From: DATBHW01 sp035307385
GTDB taxonomy: Bacteria > Chloroflexota > Ktedonobacteria > Ktedonobacterales > DATBGS01
Length of the DNA: 64,000 bases
Direction: 5' to 3'
NCBI GenBank assembly: GCA_035307385.1
Contig: DATGID010000024.1
Coordinates: 280,299 to 344,298 of the forward strand
Under the pieces are notes generated by a model, which had not been told where the DNA came from, did not search any database, and saw only the letters and a program-made list of their open reading frames with translations. Position 1 is the first letter of the stretch; each line of letters starts with the position of its first letter. Position numbers and translations under genes: made by a program. Shown here one piece after another: positions 18,088 to 27,027 of the stretch.

Positions 18088-18093
18088 TATAAT
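18088..18093 (+). promoter_or_regulatory. TATAAT box seven bases before the glycosyltransferase start
   Basis: A perfect TATAAT ends 7 bases before the ATG at 18101, and there is no ribosome binding site between. A transcript from this box would start at or next to the A of the ATG, suggesting a leaderless mRNA. No good -35 box is visible. Confidence 0.4.
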
Positions 18094-18100
18094 CCATAGT

Positions 18101-19342
18101 ATGAAAAGATCACATTCCGCACGCCAATGGCTGCACCTGCTGCTCTGGGCGCACGCCATCAGCGTCCTCAGCTTTTACCTGATTCTCTGGCGACGCACCG
18201 CACCACCCAAAAGCAGGCAGGACAAGATCACACCCGGACCAGTCCCTGACCACACCACAGCTTCTATCATTGTGCCCGCTCGGAATGAAGAGCGCAATAT
18301 TCGACGCTGCGTCACTTCGCTGCTGGGGCAAGAAATCGCAGCAAACGAAACCTATGAGGTGCTGGTCGTTGATGACGCCTCGACGGATGGAACCGGGCAC
18401 ATCCTGGAAGAAATCGCCCGTTCGCATCCGCACGCGGACCGTTTGCGCGTGCTGCGGCTTGATGATCTTCCGGCGGGTTGGGCAGGCAAACCTCATGCCT
18501 TGCATGCTGGGGTGCACCAGACACAGGGTGAATGGTTGCTGTTCACTGATGCCGATACCTGGCATGCCCCACAGGCGCTGCACACGGCGCTCGCGGAAGC
18601 CAACAAGAGCAGCGCTGATTTGTTTTCATTTGGGTCAGATCAGGAACTGCCGGGGTTCTGGGAAAAGGTGATGATGCCCATGGCCTATCTCGGCATCAGC
18701 ATGCAGTATCCGCCGAAGCTGGTCAACGACCCCAAAAGCCCGCTCGCCATCGCCAACGGGCAATACCTGTTGATTCGCCGCAGCGTTTATGACGCGCTGG
18801 GCGGCTATGATCGGCCCGACATGCGCGGCACCCTGCTGGATGATCGTGATCTGGCGCTGCTGGTGAAGCGCGAAGGCTATTGCCTGCGCTTCGTGGATGG
18901 TCGCGATCTGGTGCGGGTGCGCATGTATCAAGGCTTAGCCGAAGCCTGGCGCGGCTGGCGCAAAAACGTGTTTCTGGGCAGTCGCGGCGGCGTGGCGTTT
19001 GTGCTGCTGCAATTGATCGGCTTGCCTGTCATGACCATTTTCCCCTTCCTGGTCCCGCTGCTGGCGCTGAGCAAGAGCGCACGCCGCTTCCTGGACACCT
19101 CGCGCCAGGAAATCATTGCTGCCGGATTGATAGAATTAGCGCCGCTGCTGGCCTATCGCTTCTGGGAAAATCGCGGCATGAAGGTGCCCTTCTATTACGC
19201 CTTTACCCATCCGCTGGCTGGAGCGCTTTTTACCGGCATCATGGCGCAGTCAACCTGGCGCGTGCTCACAGGCAAAGGCGTAGACTGGCGCGGCAGGCTC
19301 TATTACAACCGCTCGCAAATATCCTCAAAAAAAGTACTTTGA
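18101..19342 (+). CDS. Membrane-associated GT2 glycosyltransferase
   Basis: A 413-residue family 2 glycosyltransferase. One N-terminal membrane segment (about 10-30) precedes the GT-A domain, with SIIVPARNEERNI (donor-binding start), VLVVDDASTDGT, the LFTDADTWH metal-binding DxD-type motif, and a GWAGKPHAL segment. Two or three C-terminal helices (about 300-325, 345-365, 370-390) anchor the active site at the membrane. This arrangement is seen in enzymes glycosylating carotenoids, hopanoid-linked lipids or polyprenyl carriers; the substrate is not determined. It may be translated from a leaderless message. It follows the pseudokinase by 30 bases but has its own -10 box. Confidence 0.86.
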   Translation: MKRSHSARQWLHLLLWAHAISVLSFYLILWRRTAPPKSRQDKITPGPVPDHTTASIIVPARNEERNIRRCVTSLLGQEIAANETYEVLVVDDASTDGTGHILEEIARSHPHADRLRVLRLDDLPAGWAGKPHALHAGVHQTQGEWLLFTDADTWHAPQALHTALAEANKSSADLFSFGSDQELPGFWEKVMMPMAYLGISMQYPPKLVNDPKSPLAIANGQYLLIRRSVYDALGGYDRPDMRGTLLDDRDLALLVKREGYCLRFVDGRDLVRVRMYQGLAEAWRGWRKNVFLGSRGGVAFVLLQLIGLPVMTIFPFLVPLLALSKSARRFLDTSRQEIIAAGLIELAPLLAYRFWENRGMKVPFYYAFTHPLAGALFTGIMAQSTWRVLTGKGVDWRGRLYYNRSQISSKKVL

Positions 19343-19444
19343 AGGCAAGAATCGGATAGATTTCGCTCCCCATTCGGCATATCATATCTATCAGAAAGCA
19401 CGAATGCGCAGAGGCCACCGCCCCAGTTCCAGGAGGGTATCCGA

Positions 19445-20548
19445 ATGACAAACGAAGCAACTTTTTGGCAAGCTGTACTGAGCCGAGATAGAAACTCAGA
19501 TGGGAGCTTCGTCTACGGTGTGCGCTCCACCGGCATTTATTGCCGTCCGTCGTGCCCATCGCGGCGACCCAGGCGCGAGCAAGTGGTCTTTTTCCCGCTG
19601 CCGCAGGTGGCGGAGCAAGCTGGATTTCGCGCCTGCCGCCGCTGCCAGCCTCGCAACTTCGACGGCTATACGAATGAGCAGGTCGCATTAATTCACCAGG
19701 CGTGCCGCGTCATCGAGGCGCACCTGGATGATGATCTGAGCCTTGCCAGCCTGGGCGCGCAGTTGCATATCAGCCCGCATCACTTGCAGCGCAGCTTCAA
19801 GCGCATCATCGGCATCACGCCACGTCAATACGCCGAAACGTACCGCCTGGGCCAGTTCAAAAACCGACTCAGGGAAGGGGAAAGCGTGACCAGAGCCATG
19901 TACGAAGCGGGATACGGCTCCAGCAGCCGCCTGTATGAGCGCGCGCCCGCACACCTGGGAATGACACCAACCGCCTATCGCAAGGGAGGGCTTGGAATGC
20001 ATATTCGCTATACAATTGTTGATTCTCCCCTGGGTCGGTTGCTCGTGGCAGCAACCGAACGGGGGATTTGCGGCGTCAGCCTGGGCGACGCCGACGCAGC
20101 GCTCGAAGCCTCGCTGCGTGGGGAGTATCCTGCCGCGCAGATTCAGCGCGACGAAGACGGGCTGGGCGAATGGGTCAGCGCCTTCTTGAGCTATCTGAAT
20201 GGCCGCCAGCCAGACCTGCATCTGCCGGTGGATGTGCAGGCAACGGCCTTCCAGTGGCAGGTATGGGAAGCGCTACGGGCCATCCCGGCAGGCAACACTC
20301 GCTCGTACAGCGAGGTTGCCAAAACGCTGGGGCATCCCCAGGCAGCACGGGCCGTTGCCAGAGCCTGCGCCACCAATCCTGTTGCGCTTGTCATCCCGTG
20401 CCATCGCGTGGTACGCGAAAACGGCGACCTGGGAGGCTATCGCTGGGGGATAGAACGCAAGCAGCGGCTGCTCGCCCAGGAGAAAGCCGCCGCGCAATCC
20501 GTTGATAGTGAGGAAACGCTGGAAGCAGCAGAGCTTACTATCAGTTAA
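19445..20548 (+). CDS. ada: Ada: bifunctional transcription activator / O6-methylguanine-DNA methyltransferase
   Basis: A 367-residue three-part protein matching E. coli Ada in domain order. Residues 1-70 form the zinc-binding N-Ada domain with Cys33, Cys37, Cys64 and Cys67 (STGIYCRPSCPSR and CRRCQP); Cys33 would accept methyl groups from phosphotriesters. Residues 80-180 are an AraC-type helix-turn-helix domain. Residues 186-350 are the Ogt/MGMT domain with the active-site Cys319 in VIPCHRVV and the preceding RAVARAC helix. It repairs alkylated DNA and turns on its own regulon once methylated. No second repair gene adjoins it. A strong hairpin just after the stop separates it from the convergent small gene. 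Confidence 0.95.
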   Translation: MTNEATFWQAVLSRDRNSDGSFVYGVRSTGIYCRPSCPSRRPRREQVVFFPLPQVAEQAGFRACRRCQPRNFDGYTNEQVALIHQACRVIEAHLDDDLSLASLGAQLHISPHHLQRSFKRIIGITPRQYAETYRLGQFKNRLREGESVTRAMYEAGYGSSSRLYERAPAHLGMTPTAYRKGGLGMHIRYTIVDSPLGRLLVAATERGICGVSLGDADAALEASLRGEYPAAQIQRDEDGLGEWVSAFLSYLNGRQPDLHLPVDVQATAFQWQVWEALRAIPAGNTRSYSEVAKTLGHPQAARAVARACATNPVALVIPCHRVVRENGDLGGYRWGIERKQRLLAQEKAAAQSVDSEETLEAAELTIS

Positions 20549-20550
20549 AA

Positions 20551-20601
20551 ACATACTGGAGGCCAGGCGAGAAACATTTCGTCGCCTGACCTCCAGTATG
20601 T
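20551..20601. terminator. Bidirectional terminator-like hairpin
   Basis: Arms 20551-20570 and 20582-20601 form a nearly perfect 19-20 bp stem with one mismatch around an 11-base loop. It sits exactly between the convergent stops of ada (20548) and the small minus-strand gene (20610), with an A tract before it and a short T-poor flank after. It probably ends both transcripts. Confidence 0.7.
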
Positions 20602-20609
20602 ACGGTTCC

Positions 20610-20780
20610 CTATTGGCCTTTCTTGTGTTGCTTCTGCTTATGCTCTTTCAGCACCGTTCGCGCGGCCACTTCCTCGGCCCGCTCACCGTAGCGACCCGAC
20701 TTTTCAGCATCCTCTTTGATATGCTCGTACTGGCGCTGTTCTTTCTCGCCCACGCCGCGCACATGTTTCTTGTCAGGCAT
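20610..20780 (-). CDS. Small basic/acidic protein of the 'plasmid stabilization protein' type
   Basis: A 56-residue very hydrophilic protein beginning MPDKKHVRGVGEKEQRQYEH and ending in a Lys/Gln-rich tail. Its pattern of KEQRQYEHIKEDAEKSG followed by AEEVAARTVLKEHK matches small proteins widespread in bacteria that databases often label plasmid stabilization protein, although no such role is proven for them. An AGGAGG at 20787-20792 with 6-base spacing fixes the ATG at 20780; the longer frame to 20951 is not supported. It is monocistronic and convergent with ada. It may be a general stress-related protein; function is unknown. Confidence 0.75.
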   Translation of the reverse strand: MPDKKHVRGVGEKEQRQYEHIKEDAEKSGRYGERAEEVAARTVLKEHKQKQHKKGQ

Positions 20781-20916
20781 ATTCTGCCTCCTTTGATACT
20801 GATACCCCCAACTATAGAGGATACCTGCGTCAAAATGTGCGCACATCTCATGCCACCTGCCAGGCAGGCTGAAGCATTCCACCCAACGAGACAGAAGCAA
20901 CACGCCTGTGGGACAC

Positions 20917-22662
20917 CTAGAGAGGAGTACCAGACGAGGAGGAGACATCAACCGCAGCTAACGCCGATTTGCGCACCAACGGCTTCAAAACGGTGCGCAT
21001 CCACGAATTGGTCTGCCCGAGCATCGCGGCATCTTCCTCTTCGAGCGGTTTCACCAGCAGCAGCGCGCCAATCAACAGCAGCGCAAAGAGCAGGCCCGCC
21101 ACAATCAAACCCAGCCAATTCAAAAGCGAGCCAGTCACAAATGTTTTGAGCCAATCCGTTGGATGTACAAGGACACCAGCGATAATGGGCGCAATCAGCG
21201 CCGCCGCATAGCGCAAGACAAAGTGCAGCGGGTAGCGCCGCGTAATCGAAGGCAGCAGGTACGCCAGTTGGGCCAATTCCACCAGCACAGGCGGCACGCC
21301 CGTGGCAATCAACGCGCCCAGTGGGCCAGTCTGTGGAATCAAGAGAATGCCCAGCAGGATGGTGAGGCCCAGGGAAGCCCACTGCACCACCACGACGTAG
21401 CCTTGTTTGCCCAGCACATAAAGCGCGGCCTGATGAATGCCACCCCCTGAAACGCGCGTGAGGATATTAAAGGCCAGAAAGAGTTGCAACAGCGGGCCAA
21501 CATCCCCATAACCTTTGGGGAAAAGCACATCGACAATTGCTTGCGCGTTCAAGAGCGAAAAAAGCAGCAGCGGCACTGCCAGCAATATCTGCACCTTCAG
21601 GACAGCGCGCCAGGAAGCAGAAAGCCACGCGCGGTTCTGACCGGTATAGGCCGCAGTCATCGTCGCCATGCCGACACTGCTCAGGCCCGCCACCAGCAAC
21701 AATCCGGCAGAATGCCCCAGTTGAAATGCCAGATTGAAGAACCCGATTTGCGCCGTGGCAATGGCATACGAGCCAAGCAGGAAAACGACAGCTTGCTTAA
21801 ACAGCGCGCCACCGGCCAGATTGGTCAGCCAGGCGGCCACGCTCAAGCGCAGCGCGGGCAGCAGCGAAATGGCCTGGCGAGGGCGGCGCACCAGGAGCAG
21901 CGGAGAAAGCCAGATAAGATACGCCACCGCCGTCAACCAGGAAATGATGCCAAGCGCCCAAATGGTGCCATCCACACCCCAGCCGAGCTTGAGAAACATT
22001 CCGGCCAGCGCCAGGTTGGCAACCTGCGAACAACCACTGATGACAAAGATCACCCGTGTCCGCAGCATGGAAACAAAGATCGCAAAGAGCAGGCTGACAA
22101 AGCTGCTGCCCCCAACATAGAAGGCCAGCGAAATCAGATGGGCCTGAAGCGCAGGCTTGCCCAGGGCGCTGGCGAGACCAGCCGCGCCAGGAACAGAGAG
22201 CTGCCCCAGCCAGCCGGGCAACACGGGAAAAAGGAACAGCATCAAGGCGCAGGTTGCCAGGATGAAGAGAAAACGAACAGCGATCAGGCGGCGAATGACA
22301 CTGCTGGCCTGGCTCCGGCCATCTTCGGTGAGGGCGCGCGGCACCCAAATGGTGGCAGCTTCCTCCAGGCCGAAGGCAGCCAGATATGAAATGGTGGTAA
22401 AAGCGGTCAACGCATAGGAATAGACCCCATACGCCTCTGGCGAGAGGCCATGTGTCACCACTTCAGTGAGCAAAAAGCTCGCGCCAAAAAACCAGATTTG
22501 ATAAAGCTGGTTCCACAAAATGCCCATGGGGGCGCGCCGCACCAATGCCTCGGGTCGTGTGGCATCTGCGCTGCCCACTTCGGGCGCTTGAGAGATGTCG
22601 CTGCCAACTTGATCGCTGTTTGCCAGGATGGAAATCACCGCCCTTACATGTGCTATGCTCAA
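20917..22662 (-). CDS. Wzx-like polysaccharide/oligosaccharide flippase
   Basis: A membrane protein of up to 581 residues with 12-14 predicted helices, of the MOP (Wzx/MATE) exporter superfamily. The first helix pair begins at about residue 50 (LWNQLYQIWFFGASFLL), followed by the LSPEAYGVYSYALT pattern typical of Wzx proteins. The family moves lipid-linked sugars across the membrane, or in some cases lipid II-like carriers. Start is uncertain: TTG at 22662 (longest), GTG at 22638, or the ATG at 22527 just before the first helix; none has a strong ribosome site. No polysaccharide gene cluster adjoins it, though a GT2 enzyme lies 2 kb away. Confidence 0.85.
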   Translation of the reverse strand: MSIAHVRAVISILANSDQVGSDISQAPEVGSADATRPEALVRRAPMGILWNQLYQIWFFGASFLLTEVVTHGLSPEAYGVYSYALTAFTTISYLAAFGLEEAATIWVPRALTEDGRSQASSVIRRLIAVRFLFILATCALMLFLFPVLPGWLGQLSVPGAAGLASALGKPALQAHLISLAFYVGGSSFVSLLFAIFVSMLRTRVIFVISGCSQVANLALAGMFLKLGWGVDGTIWALGIISWLTAVAYLIWLSPLLLVRRPRQAISLLPALRLSVAAWLTNLAGGALFKQAVVFLLGSYAIATAQIGFFNLAFQLGHSAGLLLVAGLSSVGMATMTAAYTGQNRAWLSASWRAVLKVQILLAVPLLLFSLLNAQAIVDVLFPKGYGDVGPLLQLFLAFNILTRVSGGGIHQAALYVLGKQGYVVVVQWASLGLTILLGILLIPQTGPLGALIATGVPPVLVELAQLAYLLPSITRRYPLHFVLRYAAALIAPIIAGVLVHPTDWLKTFVTGSLLNWLGLIVAGLLFALLLIGALLLVKPLEEEDAAMLGQTNSWMRTVLKPLVRKSALAAVDVSSSSGTPL

Positions 22663-22684
22663 CTATACTCGTGGTTGAGTATAG
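22651..22684. promoter_or_regulatory. Inverted repeat over the flippase 5-prime end
   Basis: CTATACTC at 22663-22670 and GAGTATAG at 22677-22684 are an 8-bp inverted repeat with a 6-base centre, nested with CTCAAC/GTTGAG (22658-22663 and 22674-22679). It lies at the 5-prime end of the flippase gene and contains TATACT on the strand facing the CBS gene end. An operator is plausible; not shown. Confidence 0.3.
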
Positions 22685-22751
22685 CATACCCGACTTTCAG
22701 CGCAACCTCTGGCAACGTCAGGCCACGGCCCAGGACGAGCGGGCGGATACG

Positions 22752-23144
22752 CTACATTTCTCTTCCAATGATCGCCTCAGGGTGGTCGGTATAGGCTATC
22801 GCGCGGACAATATCTCCCTGGCTCACAATTCCGATGACCGCCGCGCCGCGCATCACTGGTACCCGATTAATCCCTAGTCTTCCCAGCAGGCGCGCAATCT
22901 CCGGAACGGGCATGTCCTCCGCGACGCTGGCGACGCTAGCGGTCATAATATCGCCAACCGTCGTGCCGGTTTTGCGAAGAATATCCGCGCCAGTCGCCAC
23001 ACCGATGAGCGCGCCATCATCGGAAAGGACCGGCGCGCCGCTGATATGGCGCTCGGAAAGCAACTGGGCAAGATCGTGGATAGACGTGTGCGCGGTGACC
23101 GTCTGCACCTGAGTGCTCATAATATCGCGTGCGGTAAGCATCAT
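22752..23144 (-). CDS. CBS-domain pair protein
   Basis: A 130-residue protein consisting of just two CBS domains (about 7-58 and 67-122), with the typical DIMSTQVQTV start, GAPVLSDDGALIGVAT, and NRVPVMRGAAVIGIVSQGDIVRA end. Stand-alone CBS pairs bind adenosine nucleotides (AMP, ATP, SAM or NADH) and regulate other proteins. The conserved Asp of GIVSQGDIVRA is present, consistent with ribose binding. Two ATGs lie in a row at 23144 and 23141 behind a GGGAGGG ribosome site. A TATAAT on the minus strand at 23243-23238 would give a leader of about 90 bases. Partner unknown; it is not fused to a transporter or dehydrogenase. Confidence 0.9.
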   Translation of the reverse strand: MMLTARDIMSTQVQTVTAHTSIHDLAQLLSERHISGAPVLSDDGALIGVATGADILRKTGTTVGDIMTASVASVAEDMPVPEIARLLGRLGINRVPVMRGAAVIGIVSQGDIVRAIAYTDHPEAIIGREM

Positions 23145-23460
23145 GAGCAGCCCTCCCTAGTGCGCGAACGCGCGTCCCTGCTGAAGACCCTTGTAAAGAC
23201 TCGCTTGCATAGCGGGCAGCGTCCTCTGCATTGTGATATTATACACCGCTTCTCTGGCCTTTCCCATCAAGAAAATCGTTGGCGTGTTTGCTCCGTCCAG
23301 CAAGCATGCCAACTCGATTTGCCGCAGACGCCCATAGAGAGATATAGTATGGGTGATACCAGTCGTTGACCTGGAATCCGCCTCTTCTTTCCATGCCAAC
23401 CGGCAAAAACCCAGATGGCGCAAGCAGCAAAAAGCAAGCCTAAGCCAGCAGGAGCAAGTC
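23145..23460. promoter_or_regulatory. Divergent intergenic region with two promoter boxes
   Basis: This 316-base gap separates the CBS gene (leftward) from the ABC exporter (rightward). TATAAT on the minus strand at 23243-23238 faces the CBS gene; TATAGT at 23343-23348 faces the ABC genes. A small GCGCGTTCGCGC hairpin lies in the CBS leader near 23163-23174. No gene is supported: a Cys-rich minus-strand frame here overlaps the start of the ATPase gene and looks like chance. Confidence 0.4.
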
Positions 23461-24447
23461 GTGCAACAACCAGCAAGGACCACAGTCGAAGAGACTGCCC
23501 AGCATACACACCCAGAGGGTTCGCTTTCCGCGCCTTCGGCCATTACCGTTGAAAGTATAGCGAAGCGCTATGGCACACTCCATGCCCTGGACGGCCTCAG
23601 CTTTACCGTGGGCGTGGGCGAAGTCTTCGCCCTGCTTGGCCCCAACGGCGCGGGCAAAACCACCACTGTCGAGATTTTGGAAGGCTATCGCGCGCCAGAT
23701 GGGGGCATCGTGCGCGTGCTGGGGCTGAATCCCATCCGCGATGGGCGGCGGCTCAAGCAGCAGATTGGCATCATGCTTCAGCAAGATGGCCTCTATCCTG
23801 GCCTCACCGCACGTGAGGCGCTGCGCCTCTACGCGCAGTTCTACGAACGCCCCGCCGACCCCGAAGCGCTGCTGGAGCGCGTGGGTCTTCAGTCGGCGGC
23901 AAAAACGCGCTGTCGCCAGCTTTCGGGCGGTCAGAAGCGTCGGCTGGCTCTGGCTGTCGCGCTGGTAGGCAAGCCAACGCTGGTCTTTCTGGACGAACCC
24001 ACGGCGGGCATGGACCCGCAGGCGCGGCTGGCTACCTGGGAGATTATCCGTGATCTGCGGCGCGAAGGGGCAACCGTGCTGCTGACGACGCATCTGATGG
24101 ACGAAGCGGAAAAGCTCGCTGACCGCGTAGCCATCATCGATCACGGAAAATTGGTGGCGCTCGATACGCCCGCCGCGCTGACCGGCGGGGCCGCAGCGGG
24201 ACTGGTGCGCTTCAGCGCGCCCGCCGGGCTGGACTGCGTGGCCCTGGCTGCCTTGCCCTCTGCCCAGGAAGCGAAAGAGGTCAACCCCGGCGCTTACACC
24301 CTCAAAACGAATAACGCTTCGGCGCTGTTGGCTGAACTGACGGCCTGGCTGCGCGACCAGAATGTCACCTTGACCGAACTGCGCGTGGGGCATGGCTCGC
24401 TGGAAGAGATTTTCCTCCAATTGACTGGAAAGGAGGTGCGCTTATGA
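23461..24447 (+). CDS. ABC exporter ATPase (daunorubicin/ABC-2 type)
   Basis: A 328-residue ATPase with Walker A GPNGAGKTT, Q-loop LQQDGLYPGLT, signature LSGGQKRRL, Walker B LVFLDEP and the H-loop TTHLMDEAE, in the usual order. A C-terminal extension of about 85 residues with GSLEEIFLQLTGKEV is typical of ATPases that work with ABC-2 permeases such as those exporting drugs or lipids. The frame is open from a GTG at 23353, but GTG at 23461 has GGAG six bases upstream and leaves a shorter non-conserved N terminus; the choice is moderately sure. It overlaps the permease gene by four bases (ATGA). Confidence 0.93.
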   Translation: MQQPARTTVEETAQHTHPEGSLSAPSAITVESIAKRYGTLHALDGLSFTVGVGEVFALLGPNGAGKTTTVEILEGYRAPDGGIVRVLGLNPIRDGRRLKQQIGIMLQQDGLYPGLTAREALRLYAQFYERPADPEALLERVGLQSAAKTRCRQLSGGQKRRLALAVALVGKPTLVFLDEPTAGMDPQARLATWEIIRDLRREGATVLLTTHLMDEAEKLADRVAIIDHGKLVALDTPAALTGGAAAGLVRFSAPAGLDCVALAALPSAQEAKEVNPGAYTLKTNNASALLAELTAWLRDQNVTLTELRVGHGSLEEIFLQLTGKEVRL

Positions 24448-25223
24448 GCGCTGCTCCTCAAACGGCGCAGCAGACCACTTCGGCAGGCGCTGGTTTACTG
24501 CTGCGTTCCATTCTGGCGCAAACGCGCGTGGAACTGCTGCTGACCATCCGGCGCGGCGAAAGCGTCTTGATAACCATCATCGTGCCGGTGGTGCTGCTCG
24601 TCTTTTTTGCTTCGCTCAACATCGTGCCATCAGGCACGCGCGCCATTGATTTCCTGCTGCCGGGCATGCTGGCGCTGGCCGTCATGGCAACCGGCATGGT
24701 CAGCCTGGGCATCGCCACCGCCTACGAGCGCCACTATGGCGTGCTCAAGCGCCTGGGTGGGTCGCCGCTCCCGCGCGGTGGCCTCATCACCGCCAAAATC
24801 CTTTCGGTGCTGGCGCTGGAAGCGCTTCAGATCGTGCTGCTCGTTGGGGTGGCTGCTGGCATCTATGGCTGGCGACCACAGGGCGCAGTTGGCATTACCA
24901 TCCTGGGCCTGGTGGTGGGCACAGCCGCCTTCGCCGGGCTGGGTCTGGCGATGGCTGGCGGATTGCGCGCCGAAGCAACCCTGGCGGGCGCGAACGGCCT
25001 CTATCTGATCTTCCTCTTGCTGGGCGGCGGCGTTTTGCCGCTCGATCACCTTCCGGCCCCGCTGGAAGCGCTGGCGAACGCCTTGCCAGCCGCCGCGCTG
25101 ACCAACGTGCTGCGCGACTCGATGACCGCCGGGGCACCATTTCCCGGCTCTGACCTCATTCTGCTGGCCGTCTGGGCAGCCATTATTCTCCTCGTTGGCA
25201 TGCGCAGCTTCCGCTGGGAGTAA
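24444..25223 (+). CDS. ABC-2 type exporter permease
   Basis: A 259-residue permease with six helices (about residues 40-58, 70-92, 115-140, 150-172, 178-198 and 232-250) of the ABC-2 family. The cytoplasmic N terminus and the YERHYGVLKRLGGSPLPR coupling segment after the second helix are characteristic. Together with the overlapping ATPase it should form a homodimeric exporter; substrate (drug, lipid or polysaccharide) cannot be deduced. Translational coupling through the ATGA overlap supports a fixed stoichiometry. An inverted repeat (AGCGGAGGGTAGCGCTACCCTCCGCT) just after the stop at about 25231-25256 is a likely terminator. Confidence 0.92.
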   Translation: MSAAPQTAQQTTSAGAGLLLRSILAQTRVELLLTIRRGESVLITIIVPVVLLVFFASLNIVPSGTRAIDFLLPGMLALAVMATGMVSLGIATAYERHYGVLKRLGGSPLPRGGLITAKILSVLALEALQIVLLVGVAAGIYGWRPQGAVGITILGLVVGTAAFAGLGLAMAGGLRAEATLAGANGLYLIFLLLGGGVLPLDHLPAPLEALANALPAAALTNVLRDSMTAGAPFPGSDLILLAVWAAIILLVGMRSFRWE

Positions 25224-25230
25224 ACCTGAG

Positions 25231-25260
25231 CAGCGGAGGGTAGCGCTACCCTCCGCTGCC
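25231..25260 (+). terminator. Terminator-like palindrome after the ABC exporter
   Basis: AGCGGAGGGTAG and CTACCCTCCGCT form a perfect 12-bp stem with almost no loop, 8 bases past the permease stop. No T run follows, so it may be a cruciform or an attenuating hairpin rather than a classic terminator. Confidence 0.5.
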
Positions 25261-25377
25261 GCACCCACTTCTCAACCTTTACCTTGACGTTGACTGCATA
25301 GATAGCTTATGATCTCCCTTACAGGATGCCTCATCTCCTCTACCGAAAGCTATCTAGCAGACAGCGAGAGCGACCGC

Positions 25378-26952
25378 ATGCGCCAGACCGAAGAACCTGA
25401 TAAGGAAACGACCCCGGAACCCGCTTCTCCTCAAGCACAAGAAGGGAGCAGCGCAATTGCGCTTGCTGCGGCGGCGCATTCTTCGCCGAAAGAGCAGGCG
25501 AGCACCAACAAGTGGATGGTGCTGGGCATTCTTGCTATTGGCATTTTTATGGCTACTCTCGATTCTTCCATTGTCAACATCAGCCTGCCAACGATTGCGG
25601 GCTATTTTGGGGTGCCTCTCAATGGCGCGGTCGAGTGGGTTATTATCGCTTACCTGATAGCCATAGCTGGTATGCTGCTGACTATTGGACGCCTGGCAGA
25701 TATGACAGGACGCAAGGCGCTCTGGGCTGCTGGACTTTGCATTTTCACGCTCGGCTCAGCCATCTGTGGGGCCGCTCCACAGTTGGGCATACTTATCGCA
25801 GCGCGCGCCTTTCAGGGAATCGGGGGCGCGTTGATCATGTCGGTCAGCCCGGCCATCCTGACCAGCGCCTTCCCACCGAACGAACGCGGTCGAGCGTTGG
25901 GAATGAACGCCGTCTTTGTGGCGTTGGGGACAAGCGTCGGCCCAACGCTGGGCGGTCTGATTACGGCTAATTTCTCCTGGCGCTGGATTTTTTATGTGAA
26001 CGTGCCCCTGGGCATCATCGGGGTGACTCTCAGTCTGATTCTTCTCAAGGAACGCCACACACGCACCATTGGGCGCTTTGACCCTGCGGGCGCGCTGCTC
26101 CTGGCGGCGGGGCTGATTGCGATGACACTGGGCCTCTCCTTTGGAGAGGAATGGGGCTGGACCTCGCCAGGCTTGATTGCAACACTGGCAATCAGTGTGA
26201 TCGCGTTTATCGCGCTGGTCTTTGCGGAGCAGCGTGCCACCGACCCGATTGTTGACTTTCGCCTGCTGCGGAACCGCGTCTTCGTCTCCGCCAATGTGAG
26301 CCTGATCATGAGTTTTCTGGCTCTGTTTGCGGTGAGTTTTATGCTGCCCTTTTATCTAGAAGAACTGCGCGGGTTTTCGGTGATAGAGTCGGGATTGCTG
26401 CTCACGCCGTTGCCCCTGGCAATCGCCGTGATTGCGCCTTTCAGCGGAGCGCTGGCAGACAAAATTGGCTCGCGCTGGCTGGCGGCTGGTGGGCTAACGC
26501 TGGCCTGCATTGGCCTGGTGCTGATCAGCCAGTTAAACGCGCAGAGTTCGGTTCTGGATATTATCTGGCGCATGTTGGTAGCCGGAACGGGCCAGGCGTT
26601 TTTCCAATCGCCCAATAACAGCGCGCTGATGGGTTCTGCGCCCCGCGAACGGCAAGGAGTCGCGTCCGGCTTCCTGGCAACAGGCCGCGTCATCGGGCAG
26701 AGTGTGAGTGTAGCCCTGGCAGGCGCGATTTTTACCAGCCTGGGAGGGGCAGTCGCGGGCGTGATTCTTGTTCAAGGCACACGGCACCTGCCCCCAGCGC
26801 GAATTGCCGGGCTGCAAGACACGTTTACCACAGCCTTTCACACCACCTTTCTTGTGTGTGCCATAATCGCCGCGCTTGGGGTCTTCACCTCGCTGGTGCG
26901 CGGCAAAGAACAGGCAAATCGTCAGGTGGCCCATGTCGCTACGAGCGAATGA
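25378..26952 (+). CDS. MFS exporter, DHA2 (EmrB/QacA) family
   Basis: A 524-residue major facilitator with 14 predicted helices, the DHA2 number. Motifs include helix 1 FMATLDSSIVNISLPTI, motif A GRLADMTGRKALW between helices 2 and 3, the ARAFQGIGGALI motif B and the antiporter motif C region GTSVGPTLGG. It most likely exports drugs or other hydrophobic compounds by proton antiport. The cytoplasmic N terminus (about 45 residues, rich in Glu, Ala and Pro) is not conserved. ATG at 25378 is chosen; the frame is open to 25309, and neither has a strong ribosome site. No EmrA-like partner or regulator is adjacent. Confidence 0.9.
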   Translation: MRQTEEPDKETTPEPASPQAQEGSSAIALAAAAHSSPKEQASTNKWMVLGILAIGIFMATLDSSIVNISLPTIAGYFGVPLNGAVEWVIIAYLIAIAGMLLTIGRLADMTGRKALWAAGLCIFTLGSAICGAAPQLGILIAARAFQGIGGALIMSVSPAILTSAFPPNERGRALGMNAVFVALGTSVGPTLGGLITANFSWRWIFYVNVPLGIIGVTLSLILLKERHTRTIGRFDPAGALLLAAGLIAMTLGLSFGEEWGWTSPGLIATLAISVIAFIALVFAEQRATDPIVDFRLLRNRVFVSANVSLIMSFLALFAVSFMLPFYLEELRGFSVIESGLLLTPLPLAIAVIAPFSGALADKIGSRWLAAGGLTLACIGLVLISQLNAQSSVLDIIWRMLVAGTGQAFFQSPNNSALMGSAPRERQGVASGFLATGRVIGQSVSVALAGAIFTSLGGAVAGVILVQGTRHLPPARIAGLQDTFTTAFHTTFLVCAIIAALGVFTSLVRGKEQANRQVAHVATSE

Positions 26953-26969
26953 AAAGCGCACACGTGGGC

Positions 26970-26998
26970 TTGCCATCTGCGGGTAACTGCGTTACAAT
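26970..26998 (+). promoter_or_regulatory. Sigma-70-like promoter of the dksA-like/lspA/rluD operon
   Basis: TTGCCA at 26970-26975 and TACAAT at 26993-26998 are 17 bases apart, close to consensus, ending 29 bases before the first start codon. It drives the three downstream genes, which are tightly packed on the same strand. Confidence 0.65.
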
Positions 26999-27027
26999 CA
27001 CTTTAGCCACAAGAAAGTGATAGACCT

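Noticed and set aside
23157..23543. Cys-rich 128-codon minus-strand frame between the CBS and ABC genes
   Set aside because: It overlaps the ABC ATPase start on the opposite strand, has no ribosome site and an implausible Cys/Leu/Trp-rich composition without a signal or zinc pattern.
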